Positions 1 to 9,777 of a stretch of DNA of 64,000 nt are shown piece by piece (position 1 is the stretch's first letter; each line of letters begins with the position of its first letter). The stretch covers positions 18,772 through 82,771 of the forward strand of contig MTOH01000013.1 of assembly GCA_002011615.1 (NCBI GenBank). The letters run 5' to 3'. A program made the translations under genes and the position numbers. Origin of the DNA: Candidatus Hydrothermus pacificus. Its GTDB lineage: Bacteria > Hydrothermota > Hydrothermia > Hydrothermales > Hydrothermaceae. The notes beneath the pieces are model-generated. The model made no database searches, had not been told where the DNA came from, and saw nothing but the letters and a program-made list of their open reading frames with translations.

Positions 1-9
1 GCTATTTCA

Positions 10-1338
10 ATGATATTCAGATATATGATTGATTATTTTAAGGGTATATTTTTAGGTTTTTATCCTCTTAATGCTACAGGTTATAATTATATAGAACATG
101 GATTTTCTCCTTTACCACCTTTGTTTTTTATATTTGTGCTTATAGGTGCCTGGAGAATATTTAATAATAAAAAAGAGGACAGAACAATTTATTTGTTCTC
201 AACAACTTTATTTGTTTTAACATTGTTTGTATCTTCTGTTACAATCTATCAAGGAGTTCATTTATTAAGACACACAGCATGGTTGCTTCCTTTTTTTATT
301 GTAATAGGAGTTGAAGGATTGCTTTATATAGGAAGTAAATTAAATCTTTTGAAAATCCTTATCCCCTTCTACATTCTGATGTTTATGGGAAGTTCCATAG
401 ACTTTTTGATTTACGTTTCTATTTCTTCAGTGTATAATACCTTACCTCATTACCATGCTGCCAGATGGATAGATGAAAATTTAGAAGAACCAAATTTAAT
501 GGGTATTGTAAATTCAAGGGTGGATTATTTTGTAAGAAACAGAGCAAAATTTTATAACATCACCCCCGGGGATAACTGGAGAATGACTAAATATTGCAGG
601 GATATATATAATCTGGCTGCACCCTTTGAACTCTTCAATTATGAACTTAAAGAAGAAGAAGAATGGTTTTTAATATGGACAAAGGATGATGAGACAACTG
701 TTAATTTCGAATATTTTGTTTCTCTTGCAGGAGATACACTCTATAAAAAATACTATCTTTTCAACAATTATTTTAAAATAGCAAAGTTAAAAAAAGGACC
801 TTTTTTAAATGCAAAGAAAATTCATCTTTCTTATGAATACGATGTCCTTGACGAGTTTAATCCAGGAGACCCCATTTCAGAAAAAGAACACAAATATGAT
901 TACCTTTTAACTCTTCCGTATGCAAAGGTAAAATTTTATCCTGTTATGGGAAAGATAATTGACCCTAAAACAGGTGAGAAAGATTATATAATAGAAGGAG
1001 CAACTTTTGCTCAATACGAGAAGTTCAATTTATATCTTGAGGATTTGCCTCAGGATACCCTCTTCTTAATTGGTAGATTTGCATCTGAAATTAATTGTGC
1101 TATAGGTGGATATTTGAAAGCATATGTTTTCCCTGTAAAGATGCCATCCCAGAAATTTAATATATTTGTAAATGGTGAGAAAATAGACTCTGTAAAGCTG
1201 TCAGATTTAAAAAATTTCAGTGAATATGCCTTCTTTATACCTAAGATTTTTTTAAAAAAGGGAGAGAATACAATAGAAATTGAAGGTCCTCACATATCCT
1301 GCAGATGGTTTATTATTCGTTTTATTTCCCGTGAATAA
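10..1338 (+). CDS. Membrane protein, C-terminal part of a glycosyltransferase-like (GT39/ArnT-like) protein; 5' end probably truncated by the window edge
   Basis: 442 aa ORF with several hydrophobic segments then a soluble C-terminal domain; starts 10 nt from the window edge. Confidence 0.5.
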   Translation: MIFRYMIDYFKGIFLGFYPLNATGYNYIEHGFSPLPPLFFIFVLIGAWRIFNNKKEDRTIYLFSTTLFVLTLFVSSVTIYQGVHLLRHTAWLLPFFIVIGVEGLLYIGSKLNLLKILIPFYILMFMGSSIDFLIYVSISSVYNTLPHYHAARWIDENLEEPNLMGIVNSRVDYFVRNRAKFYNITPGDNWRMTKYCRDIYNLAAPFELFNYELKEEEEWFLIWTKDDETTVNFEYFVSLAGDTLYKKYYLFNNYFKIAKLKKGPFLNAKKIHLSYEYDVLDEFNPGDPISEKEHKYDYLLTLPYAKVKFYPVMGKIIDPKTGEKDYIIEGATFAQYEKFNLYLEDLPQDTLFLIGRFASEINCAIGGYLKAYVFPVKMPSQKFNIFVNGEKIDSVKLSDLKNFSEYAFFIPKIFLKKGENTIEIEGPHISCRWFIIRFISRE

Positions 1339-1846
1339 GGGTATCAGCTATGATATTTCTTGTACCCATTCCATAAATAACAAATCCCATTGCAGCAGAA
1401 CCATTTACTCCTGTCTCTTTTACAAAAACGCATCCAGCTAAATTTGAATTCCATGAAGGTCTGGAACTTGTGCTGGAGAATGAAAAGTTTGGTGGACGAA
1501 TGGGATTCCTGAAATTATTTGGAAGGAGACATGGAGAAGATGGAACGGTTCCCGGGTCTATGCCTGCTATTGATTTTGTATAATCTCCTGTTGAAATGGT
1601 TCCGTAGTTTAAAGATTGCCTGACCTGGTTTACAGTTATGTCCAATCGAGAAGGATAATAGCCTTCCGTAAGTGTTGAAAAACTTTCCAGCGTGACCTGG
1701 ACAATATGCATATTCCCTTTCACAGAAGCATCTTTTGCCCTTGATACCATGGAAATAAAATTGGGTATAGATATAACTGCAAGAATACCTATTATCACTA
1801 TTACAATGAGGAGCTCAACCAGTGTAAACCCATACTTTCTATTCAT
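1322..1846 (-). CDS. Type IV pilin-like prepilin (paralog 1)
   Basis: Class III signal motif YGFTLVELLIVIVIIGILAVISIPNF; start MNRKYG at 1846 preferred over 1861 in the ORF track. Confidence 0.9.
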   Translation of the reverse strand: MNRKYGFTLVELLIVIVIIGILAVISIPNFISMVSRAKDASVKGNMHIVQVTLESFSTLTEGYYPSRLDITVNQVRQSLNYGTISTGDYTKSIAGIDPGTVPSSPCLLPNNFRNPIRPPNFSFSSTSSRPSWNSNLAGCVFVKETGVNGSAAMGFVIYGMGTRNIIADTLIHGK

Positions 1847-2501
1847 AAACCCCCCTTTCAATTTTTTCTTTTATCTTTTTTATATAATTTTTTGCAATTT
1901 CTTTTTCAAATTTATTTTTACTTGTTTTATAAAGATTTTTCCACATTCTCAAACTCAATTGCAGGTTACCAACCTTTTTATAAAAGACAAAGGCAGCCCA
2001 TCTTTTTGTCATATCCGGTGCCCCTTTTTTTAAAGAAGCGAGCCAGAAAAATTTACCTGCTTTTATGTGTTTCCTGAATACTGTATAATTTAAAAAACCA
2101 TACCAGAATAAATATTCCCATTTCTCAGGATTGTTGACTATCCCTTTCCATATAAGTTTTTCTGCCTCTTTATATTTTTTTACATGATAGGCAAGGGATA
2201 TAGAGCCAAATGTATAAGCGTGAAGAAAATGAGGGTCTATATCAACTATAGTATTTAGAAGCAAGTCCATATTTTTAAATTCCTGTTTTTTTTGTAAATG
2301 ACCTCCATATATTTGAATGAATTGAAGCCACAATGCATCTGCAATAAGTTCTTCATTGCCTGAAGATAAGAGTTTTAGTACATCTGGTTTTGTATGATAA
2401 TATAAGTGTCCAGATTCTTTTTTTTCAAAAATAAGGCTCAGTCTGTGAGAAAGTATAATAACTATTATTAACATCGTCATAATGGATAAAAATCTTTTCA
2501 T
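1839..2501 (-). CDS. TPR-like membrane-anchored protein in pilus/ABC cluster
   Basis: 220 aa, N-terminal TM, helical repeats; overlaps neighbours at both ends, so translationally coupled. Confidence 0.55.
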   Translation of the reverse strand: MKRFLSIMTMLIIVIILSHRLSLIFEKKESGHLYYHTKPDVLKLLSSGNEELIADALWLQFIQIYGGHLQKKQEFKNMDLLLNTIVDIDPHFLHAYTFGSISLAYHVKKYKEAEKLIWKGIVNNPEKWEYLFWYGFLNYTVFRKHIKAGKFFWLASLKKGAPDMTKRWAAFVFYKKVGNLQLSLRMWKNLYKTSKNKFEKEIAKNYIKKIKEKIERGVYE

Positions 2502-3262
2502 CTAAATTCTCTTTTTTCAAGGATTATATGGGATAGATAAAGCAGTATGAGCGTATATATTATCCCATAACATATAGAAAACAGAAAATAATCTGAGGAA
2601 AGGGGTTTATTATACATTATGTTTGTTTTTATATTGAAATATTCTAAGTTTGGCAATATTAAATATAGCCCTGATAAAAAGTATTTAAAAAAAGCTATAC
2701 TGGTTTTTTCAGCCAGGATTTTAAGGACATGAAGAGAGTGGCCTGAAAGGTATAGTCCAATAGTTAGAAATGCTGAGAGAAAGTAGTTGGAAAATGATGA
2801 GAATAAAATCATTATTGAGATTAGAATCATAATTTCGAAAAAGAATGGAATGAATGAAATAAATAGTTCAAACGCAAATTTCCCGATAATAAAGAAAAGT
2901 ATGATTTGATGAACCAGAAAAAGCATTATAACATTTATGATTACTATGAGCAAAAAAGCTATAAATTTGCCTCCTGCTATTTCCCATCCCTTTGTTGGGG
3001 CTGTTTTTAAAATATATATTGTTCTTTTTTCAAATTCCTGATAGAAGGTGACAGAGCCTATGACCACGATGAATAAAACATTAACAATAGGAATTATTGA
3101 TATACCAAAGTCTTTCAATATTTTCTCTTCCTCACCTGCAGAAATAGGGAAAAGAATTAAGCTTGATAATATTATAAAAATTGATATTACCACAAGGATT
3201 AAAAAGGCTTTTTGCCTTAAAATTTCCTTAAATGTCGTTTCAAATATTGATAGAAGTTTCAT
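2498..3262 (-). CDS. ABC transporter permease (ABC-2 type, PilI-like by context)
   Basis: 254 aa, about six hydrophobic segments, overlaps the ABC ATPase gene. Confidence 0.75.
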   Translation of the reverse strand: MKLLSIFETTFKEILRQKAFLILVVISIFIILSSLILFPISAGEEEKILKDFGISIIPIVNVLFIVVIGSVTFYQEFEKRTIYILKTAPTKGWEIAGGKFIAFLLIVIINVIMLFLVHQIILFFIIGKFAFELFISFIPFFFEIMILISIMILFSSFSNYFLSAFLTIGLYLSGHSLHVLKILAEKTSIAFFKYFLSGLYLILPNLEYFNIKTNIMYNKPLSSDYFLFSICYGIIYTLILLYLSHIILEKREFR

Positions 3263-4112
3263 CTTTTATAAGTTTATAGAAAACATCTTCCAGTTTGGGA
3301 GATTCTAATGTAATTCTAATAATTTTACCTTTCCATTTTGTAAAAATTTCTTCTATACAATTATTTAATTCATTCTGATTTACATCAAGTTCTTTTACAC
3401 CTTCTTTGTATTCAAATAAAATTCTTGCCCTTTTACTCTCTAATGGTATAATTTCGTCCATACCTCCTCTGGCTATTATTTTGCCTTTATTAATTATCAC
3501 AACACTGTCACATATTTCTTCTGCATCAGAAAGAATGTGTGAGGAAAAAAGGATTGTTTTTCCTTCTTTTTTTTCTTCCTTTAATATCTCTTTTATCTCT
3601 TTTCTGCTGACCGGGTCAAGACCGGATAGAGGCTCATCAAGAATGAGTATACCAGGGTTATTTATGAACACACTTGCCATTCCTATCTTCTGTTTCTGAC
3701 CCCGTGAGAGTGTTTTTATGGGTTTTCCTGTTATGTCTTTTATGTTAAACCTTTCACAAATTTCTTCAATTAGTCTGTTTTCATTTTTATTTTTTTTACC
3801 GTAAATTCTTAAAATAAATCTTAAATATTCTTTTCCGGTAAGATACTCGTAAAAATAAGGTAGTTCAGGCAAAAACCCAATTTTTTCTCTGGCATTCTTT
3901 ATGTCCATGCCTTTTTCAAAATAAACCCTGCCTCTGGTAGGCTTTAAAAGTCCTGTGCATATTTTGAATGTTGTAGTCTTACCCGCTCCATTTGGGCCTA
4001 TAAGACCAAGAATTTCTCCCCTTTTTACTTCAAAAGAGATGCCTTTTAAAATTTCTATTTTTTTACCCCAGAAATTTTTAAAATGTTTGTATAAGTTTTC
4101 TATATAAATCAT
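3240..4112 (-). CDS. ABC transporter ATP-binding protein (PilH-like by context)
   Basis: Walker [10 protein letters not shown], signature LSRGQKQK, Walker [14 protein letters not shown]. Confidence 0.95.
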   Translation of the reverse strand: MIYIENLYKHFKNFWGKKIEILKGISFEVKRGEILGLIGPNGAGKTTTFKICTGLLKPTRGRVYFEKGMDIKNAREKIGFLPELPYFYEYLTGKEYLRFILRIYGKKNKNENRLIEEICERFNIKDITGKPIKTLSRGQKQKIGMASVFINNPGILILDEPLSGLDPVSRKEIKEILKEEKKEGKTILFSSHILSDAEEICDSVVIINKGKIIARGGMDEIIPLESKRARILFEYKEGVKELDVNQNELNNCIEEIFTKWKGKIIRITLESPKLEDVFYKLIKDETSINI

Positions 4113-4120
4113 TCTATAAA

Positions 4121-4150
4121 GAAAGGGGGGGCATGCGCCCCCCCTTTTTA
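4121..4150 (-). terminator. GC-rich hairpin terminator/attenuator after prepilin 2
   Basis: AAAGGGGGGG-CATGCG-CCCCCCCTTT perfect 10 bp inverted repeat; T-rich run on the minus strand. Confidence 0.85.
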
Positions 4151-4168
4151 TTCTTTGAAACTTTATTC

Positions 4169-4705
4169 TTACTGTCCAGGAATTAAACTGTCAGGGATTA
4201 ATGATTTTGAGCCATCTCCAAAGATTATGTAACTGGTAGCAATGACACCTGTTGTCCCTACTGCGACATAGAATGTGCATCCTGCATTGGTATCGTTATG
4301 CGGAGGTTTAGCACTTGTGGTTGAAAAGGCATTATTTACTGCTTTTACAGGGTTTCTGAAATTACCCGGAAGCAGATAGTTTCCTGTAGGAGCTGTTCCT
4401 GCACTAGCTCCTGCTACTGATTTTGTGTAATCTCCTGTGTTTATTGTTGGAAATCCAATAGCAGACCTTACACTATTAACTGTTACCCCAAGATCGGCTG
4501 GGTAATAACCTTCTGCAAGGGTGGAAAAGTTTTCAAGAGTTACCTGCATGGTATGCATGTTGGATTTTACTGATGCGTCCTTTGCCCTTGACACCATTGA
4601 GATGAAGTTAGGTATTGCTATTGCTGCAAGAATACCTATGATTACGACCACTATAAGGAGTTCAATCAGTGTGAACCCCTTTTTGTTTTTATTCTTTCGT
4701 CTCAT
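4169..4705 (-). CDS. Type IV pilin-like prepilin (paralog 2, likely major pilin)
   Basis: KKGFTLIELLIVVVIIGILAAIAIPNF; AAGGAGG at 4714-4720, 8 nt upstream of ATG at 4705. Confidence 0.92.
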   Translation of the reverse strand: MRRKNKNKKGFTLIELLIVVVIIGILAAIAIPNFISMVSRAKDASVKSNMHTMQVTLENFSTLAEGYYPADLGVTVNSVRSAIGFPTINTGDYTKSVAGASAGTAPTGNYLLPGNFRNPVKAVNNAFSTTSAKPPHNDTNAGCTFYVAVGTTGVIATSYIIFGDGSKSLIPDSLIPGQ

Positions 4706-4890
4706 AACTCTCACCTCCTTTTAAAGTTTCTACTTTTTTACATGAAATTTTTATGCCAAAACCCAAGTTCTTTATTTTCAATAAAATTTTAAGGATTTTT
4801 ATTGCAAAATTGCAAATCCCAATTGCAAAATTGAGAATAAAAAATTTATAATAATATTAACTATAAACCATAAACTATTAACTATAGACC

Positions 4891-5619
4891 ATGAACCATA
4901 AACCAGTTAAATTAAGTGTTAATGTTGACCATGTTGCTACATTGAGAGAGGCAAGAAAGGAAAAATTTCCTGACCCTTCTGTATGCGCTATAATTGCTGA
5001 ACATTTTGGTGCCTGCGGTATTACATGTCACCTGAGACTGGATAGAAGACATATAAAAGAAAGAGATATATTGAAATTAAAAAGGATTGTAAAGGGAGAG
5101 TTGAACATAGAGATGTGCTCTGCAAAACAGATGATTGATTTTGCTTTAAAAGTAAAACCTCACTGGGTAACCCTTGTCCCTGAGAGAGAGGGAGAAGTGA
5201 CCACCGAAGGTGGGCTTGATGTTATAAAGAATTTTACCAGGATAAAAAATGCTGTTAAAAAGTTGAAAACCCGAAAAATTAAGGTGAGCATTTTTGTTGA
5301 ACCCAATCTGAAACAACTTGAACAATGTTTTAAAACAGGTTGCGACGCAGTGGAATTGAATACTAATTCCTATGCAATATCAAAAGGTAAAAAAAAGCAA
5401 CGAGAACTTTTAAGGCTTAAAAAATCAGCGAGGTTCGCAAAAGAGAGGGGGCTGATTGTAAGAGCAGGTCATGCATTGAACAGGCAAAATCTCCATGGAA
5501 TACTTGAAATAGGAGAAATAGAAGAAGTTTCCATAGGTTTTGCTCTTATTGCCGATGCACTTGTTTTTGGATTCCAGAAAGCGGTTCAGGAATACATAAG
5601 GATTCTTGAAAGAAGGTGA
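4891..5619 (+). CDS. pdxJ: Pyridoxine 5'-phosphate synthase
   Basis: KLSVNVDHVATLREAR, HLRLDRRHI, TLVPEREGEVTTEGGLD, RAGHALN motifs. Confidence 0.96.
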   Translation: MNHKPVKLSVNVDHVATLREARKEKFPDPSVCAIIAEHFGACGITCHLRLDRRHIKERDILKLKRIVKGELNIEMCSAKQMIDFALKVKPHWVTLVPEREGEVTTEGGLDVIKNFTRIKNAVKKLKTRKIKVSIFVEPNLKQLEQCFKTGCDAVELNTNSYAISKGKKKQRELLRLKKSARFAKERGLIVRAGHALNRQNLHGILEIGEIEEVSIGFALIADALVFGFQKAVQEYIRILERR

Positions 5620-6167
5620 AATACTTATTATTATGTATACTGACTTCATCGATTTCCTGTGCTCGAGTTTATACAAAGGCAAAAAGCGTAGATTTTAACA
5701 ATTTTAAGCAAAAGCTGAATTCTGTTTATTCGGATAAAAACATTAGTTTTCTTAGTATAGAAGGTGATTTTGAATCATATGGTAAGACCTATATGAAAGG
5801 CTTTTTTAAGGCATATTTAAAAAATGATAGCTTTAAAATTAAGATTATATCTCCTCCTTTTTCTATTAGAGAGATAAAAAATATTTATTTTAAAGAGATT
5901 TTAAAATCTTATTTTAATCCAGGTAACTTTTTAAAAAATATGGATATAATTGGTATAGAGGAGAATGAAAATTTTTTTATTCTGAGATTAAAAAATGCAG
6001 AGATATTTTTTGAAAAAGGAAGTTTAAGGATCTTAAAAATTTATTTAGAGGACGGCTCTATAAAATTTGCGAACTTTCACAATGGTTTGCCTCTACTTGT
6101 AAAGATAAATACGCTTGATGAAAAAATAGAACTAAAAATCAATCAAATGAACCTGTATTATGAATAG
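5616..6167 (+). CDS. Putative secreted protein (LolA/LppX-like fold possible)
   Basis: 183 aa, GTG start overlapping pdxJ stop; N-terminal hydrophobic segment with SSISC. Confidence 0.45.
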   Translation: MKYLLLCILTSSISCARVYTKAKSVDFNNFKQKLNSVYSDKNISFLSIEGDFESYGKTYMKGFFKAYLKNDSFKIKIISPPFSIREIKNIYFKEILKSYFNPGNFLKNMDIIGIEENENFFILRLKNAEIFFEKGSLRILKIYLEDGSIKFANFHNGLPLLVKINTLDEKIELKINQMNLYYE

Positions 6168-6211
6168 CCTGTTAATTGACAATTTTTTAAAAATACTTTA
6201 TTATTAAAAAT

Positions 6212-8029
6212 ATGAAAAAAATTAAAAGACTTGGTGAAATGCTTATTGAAGAGGGAGTATTAAAGGAAGAGGACTTAGAAAGGGCTCTTGAATACCAGAA
6301 GGAGAATGGTAAAAGACTTGGTTCAGCCCTTTTAGACCTGGGACTTGTAACTGAAAAAGACATACTTAAAGTTCTTTCTAAACAGTTTAATGTTCCTGTT
6401 GCCACTAAAAAACAACTTGATAATATACCTGAGGATGTTGTAAAACTTGTCCCTCCTGATGTTGCCGGTAGATATGAAGTTGTTCCTGTTGCCAGAAAAG
6501 GTGGGAGTTTGATTCTTGGTATGGTTAATCCCCTTGACCAGTTTGCAATAGATGATGTTAAGTTCATTACAGGACTTGAAGTTATTCCTGTGGTGAGCCT
6601 TGAAGAGAACATAAAAGATGCCCTTAAAAAATACTATAATATTGAAGACATGATGGATACTATTGCCAGAATTGATAAGCATGCAAATATTGAAGTGATG
6701 GGTAAAGGAGGCATTGCTTCAGCTTCTGAAACTTCTCTTGGTGTTGCAGGAACAGAGGAAGATGAAGTTATAAAGGCTCTGATTGAGGGGCAGGATATAG
6801 GTGTTGAAGGTGTCCCCCAGGTTGAAGAAGAAGAAATAAGTGATATAATGGCAGAGGTTGAGAGCGGTCCTATTGTGAAGCTTGTGAATACAGTGATCTC
6901 TGATGCTGTTAGAAGAGGAGCTTCTGATATTCATATAGAACCCTATGAGAGAGATGTTAGAGTCAGATACAGGATAGATGGGATACTGCATGAAATTTTC
7001 AAGAGGCCAAAGAAGTTTGCTGCCCCTATGGTGGCTCGAGTTAAAATTATGGCTAAAATGAAACTGGAGGAGAAAAGAAAGCCTCAAGATGGTAGAATAC
7101 GAGTGAGAATGGGAAATAAAATGATTGACCTGAGAATTGCAACAGTTCCAACTGTGTTTGGAGAGAAAGTTGCAATAAGGGTTCTGGACAGAAGTCAGAT
7201 TCCTTTAAAGCTTGAACTACTCGGCTTTGAACCTGAATCCCTTCAGGTCTTTAAAAAGGCAATAAAGAATCCCAATGGGATAGTGCTTGTGACAGGTCCT
7301 ACAGGTTGTGGAAAAACCACCACCCTGTATGCTGCTCTTACAGAGTTGAATTCTATTGAAGTGAATATATCAACCGTTGAAGACCCTGTTGAATTTACGC
7401 TTATGGGGGTTAATCAGGTTCAGGTAAAAGAGGAAGTAGGGATGACTTTTGCTTCAGGATTAAAAGCTTTCCTCAGGCAGGACCCTGATATAATAATGGT
7501 CGGAGAAATAAGAGATATAGAGACTGCAGAAATTGCAATAAGAGCTTCTTTGACAGGTCATCTCGTTTTATCCACAGTTCATACAAATACTGCCTCTGCA
7601 ACTGTTACCAGGCTAATCAATATGGATATAGAACCTTTCCTGATTGCATCAACATTACTTGTTGTAAGTTCTCAAAGGCTTGTTAGAAAGCTGTGTGACC
7701 ACTGTAAGACGCCTTATACTCCTGAAAAATCAATACTGTATGATTTAAGTCCTGAACCTGAGGAGGTATTTAAGGGAACTACGTTTTATAAGGGAGCAGG
7801 CTGTAAAAAATGTCACGGGACAGGTTACAAAGGAAGAGCAGGGCTTTTTGAGGTTTTGTCTATTACGAAAAGGATGAGAGAATTGATACTTGAAAAAGCT
7901 CCCACCCATGTTATTGAAAAGGCGGCTATTGAAGAAGGTATGATTACCCTTCGAGAGGCAGGTATAAGGAAAATAAAGGAAGGGATTACAACCCCTGAAG
8001 AAATTATAAAAGAAACGAGGATGGAATAA
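6212..8029 (+). CDS. pilB: Type IV pilus assembly ATPase PilB/GspE family (copy 1)
   Basis: MshEN-like N-terminus, Walker A GPTGCGKTTT, Asp/His boxes, CxxC...CxxC zinc site. Confidence 0.94.
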   Translation: MKKIKRLGEMLIEEGVLKEEDLERALEYQKENGKRLGSALLDLGLVTEKDILKVLSKQFNVPVATKKQLDNIPEDVVKLVPPDVAGRYEVVPVARKGGSLILGMVNPLDQFAIDDVKFITGLEVIPVVSLEENIKDALKKYYNIEDMMDTIARIDKHANIEVMGKGGIASASETSLGVAGTEEDEVIKALIEGQDIGVEGVPQVEEEEISDIMAEVESGPIVKLVNTVISDAVRRGASDIHIEPYERDVRVRYRIDGILHEIFKRPKKFAAPMVARVKIMAKMKLEEKRKPQDGRIRVRMGNKMIDLRIATVPTVFGEKVAIRVLDRSQIPLKLELLGFEPESLQVFKKAIKNPNGIVLVTGPTGCGKTTTLYAALTELNSIEVNISTVEDPVEFTLMGVNQVQVKEEVGMTFASGLKAFLRQDPDIIMVGEIRDIETAEIAIRASLTGHLVLSTVHTNTASATVTRLINMDIEPFLIASTLLVVSSQRLVRKLCDHCKTPYTPEKSILYDLSPEPEEVFKGTTFYKGAGCKKCHGTGYKGRAGLFEVLSITKRMRELILEKAPTHVIEKAAIEEGMITLREAGIRKIKEGITTPEEIIKETRME

Positions 8030-8030
8030 A

Positions 8031-9755
8031 ATGGCTTTCAGAATAGGTGAAATGCTTGTTAAAGAGGGACTTATTACTAAGGAAGACCTGGAAAAGGCTT
8101 TAGAAGAACAGAAGGGCACAGGTAAAAAGCTTGGTTCAACCCTGGTTGAAATGGGATTAATTGATGAAAAGACTCTTGTTAAATTTTTATCAAAACAGTT
8201 AGGAGTTCCACCTGTTGACATTTCTACTTTAAAAACAATTCCGGATGATGTTTTATCACTTATTCCTGCCGAGACCGCCTATAGATATCAGATTTTACCC
8301 CTTGGCAGGAAGGGTAACACTCTGTTTATTGCAATGGTTGACCCCACAAATGTTATTGCGATAGATGAAATAAAATTTTTAACAGGTCTGGAAGTTGCTT
8401 CTGCAGTTGCCCTTGAATCCGCTCTTAATGAAGCTCTTAAAAAGTTTTACCCGGAAATGGAAACTATTATTACTTCAACAAAAAGAGAAGAGGAGGATGA
8501 AAGTGAAATAGAGACAGTTATAGAGGATTTTGAATTTATGGATACAGAGATTGAAGAGGAAAAGCCTGAGGACCTCAAAAGACTTGGAGAGGATACCACT
8601 GTTACAAAGCTGGTCAACCATATAATATTTCAGGCAGTTAGTCTTGGTGCTTCAGATATTCATATAGAACCCTATGAAAGGACATTGAGAGTTAGATACA
8701 GGATAGACGGAGTCCTGAGAGAGGTTATGACCCCGCCCTATTATATGAAGGCAGGTGTTGTCTCAAGAGTTAAATTGCTTTCAGAGATGGATATAGCCGA
8801 GAGAAGAAAACCCCAGGATGGTAGAATTAATATGAAAGTGGATAATAAAGTGATAGATTTTAGAGTTTCAGTTATCCCAACCGTTTATGGAGAGAAGGTT
8901 GTTATGAGGATTCTTGATAAATCCGGTCTCCAGCTTGACCTTACAAAACTCGGTTTTGAGACAGATGACCTTGAAAGATTTGAAAAGGCAATAAGGTCGC
9001 CTTATGGCATTATACTTGTTACAGGACCCACAGGTAGTGGAAAAACAACCACTCTTTACTCTGCACTCTCTACAATAAATACGCCTGATAAACAGATAAT
9101 AACTGTTGAAGACCCTGTGGAGTATAACATAGAGGGAATTAATCAGGTTCAGGTGAATAGAGAGGTGGGTCTTGACTTTGCAGAGGCATTGAGAGCTTTT
9201 TTAAGGCAATCTCCTGATGTAATACTTGTTGGAGAAATAAGGGATAATGAAACCGCTGAAATAGCTATAAGAGCAGCACTTACAGGACATCTGGTTTTTT
9301 CAACAATTCATACAAATGATGCACCCACAACCATAGATAGACTTATAGATTTAGGGATAAAACCCTATCTGATTGCATCCGCAGTGATATTGATACAGGC
9401 TCAGAGACTTGTTAGAAAGATATGCAAGAATTGTATTGAGGAAATAGAATATGATGAGAAGATAATAAGGGAACTGAGCATAGAAGATGAAATTCTTAAA
9501 GATATGAAGTTCTTTAAAGGCAGGGGGTGTGAGGTATGTGGTAGAACAGGATATAAAGGCAGGATAGCTATATTTGAAATAATGCCTATAACTCCGAAAT
9601 TGCGAGAGCTTATTTTGAATGAAGCTTCTTCTGATGAGATAAGAGAGGCTGCAAGGGAAGAAGGGATGCGCACTCTAAGAGAGGATGGTATACTTAAAAT
9701 TAAGAAGGGTATTACAACGGCTGAGGAAGTTTTAAGGATAACAACAGAGTTTTAA
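8031..9755 (+). CDS. pilB: Type IV pilus assembly ATPase PilB/GspE family (copy 2)
   Basis: GPTGSGKTTTLYSAL, GEIRDNETAEIAIRAALTGHLVFSTIHTNDA; 1 nt after copy 1. Confidence 0.94.
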   Translation: MAFRIGEMLVKEGLITKEDLEKALEEQKGTGKKLGSTLVEMGLIDEKTLVKFLSKQLGVPPVDISTLKTIPDDVLSLIPAETAYRYQILPLGRKGNTLFIAMVDPTNVIAIDEIKFLTGLEVASAVALESALNEALKKFYPEMETIITSTKREEEDESEIETVIEDFEFMDTEIEEEKPEDLKRLGEDTTVTKLVNHIIFQAVSLGASDIHIEPYERTLRVRYRIDGVLREVMTPPYYMKAGVVSRVKLLSEMDIAERRKPQDGRINMKVDNKVIDFRVSVIPTVYGEKVVMRILDKSGLQLDLTKLGFETDDLERFEKAIRSPYGIILVTGPTGSGKTTTLYSALSTINTPDKQIITVEDPVEYNIEGINQVQVNREVGLDFAEALRAFLRQSPDVILVGEIRDNETAEIAIRAALTGHLVFSTIHTNDAPTTIDRLIDLGIKPYLIASAVILIQAQRLVRKICKNCIEEIEYDEKIIRELSIEDEILKDMKFFKGRGCEVCGRTGYKGRIAIFEIMPITPKLRELILNEASSDEIREAAREEGMRTLREDGILKIKKGITTAEEVLRITTEF

Positions 9756-9777
9756 AAAATTTTATAGGAGGTGTAAA

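Noticed and set aside
4706-4800. sigma54 promoter upstream of prepilin 2
   Set aside because: Minus strand contains TTTTGGCATAAAAATTTCATG but no GC at the -12 position; does not meet the TGGCAC-N5-TTGC pattern.
6187-8221. Antisense ORFs in the track over pilB (e.g. 6187..6612, 7745..8221 minus)
   Set aside because: They overlap strongly recognisable conserved genes and have low-complexity or non-protein-like composition.
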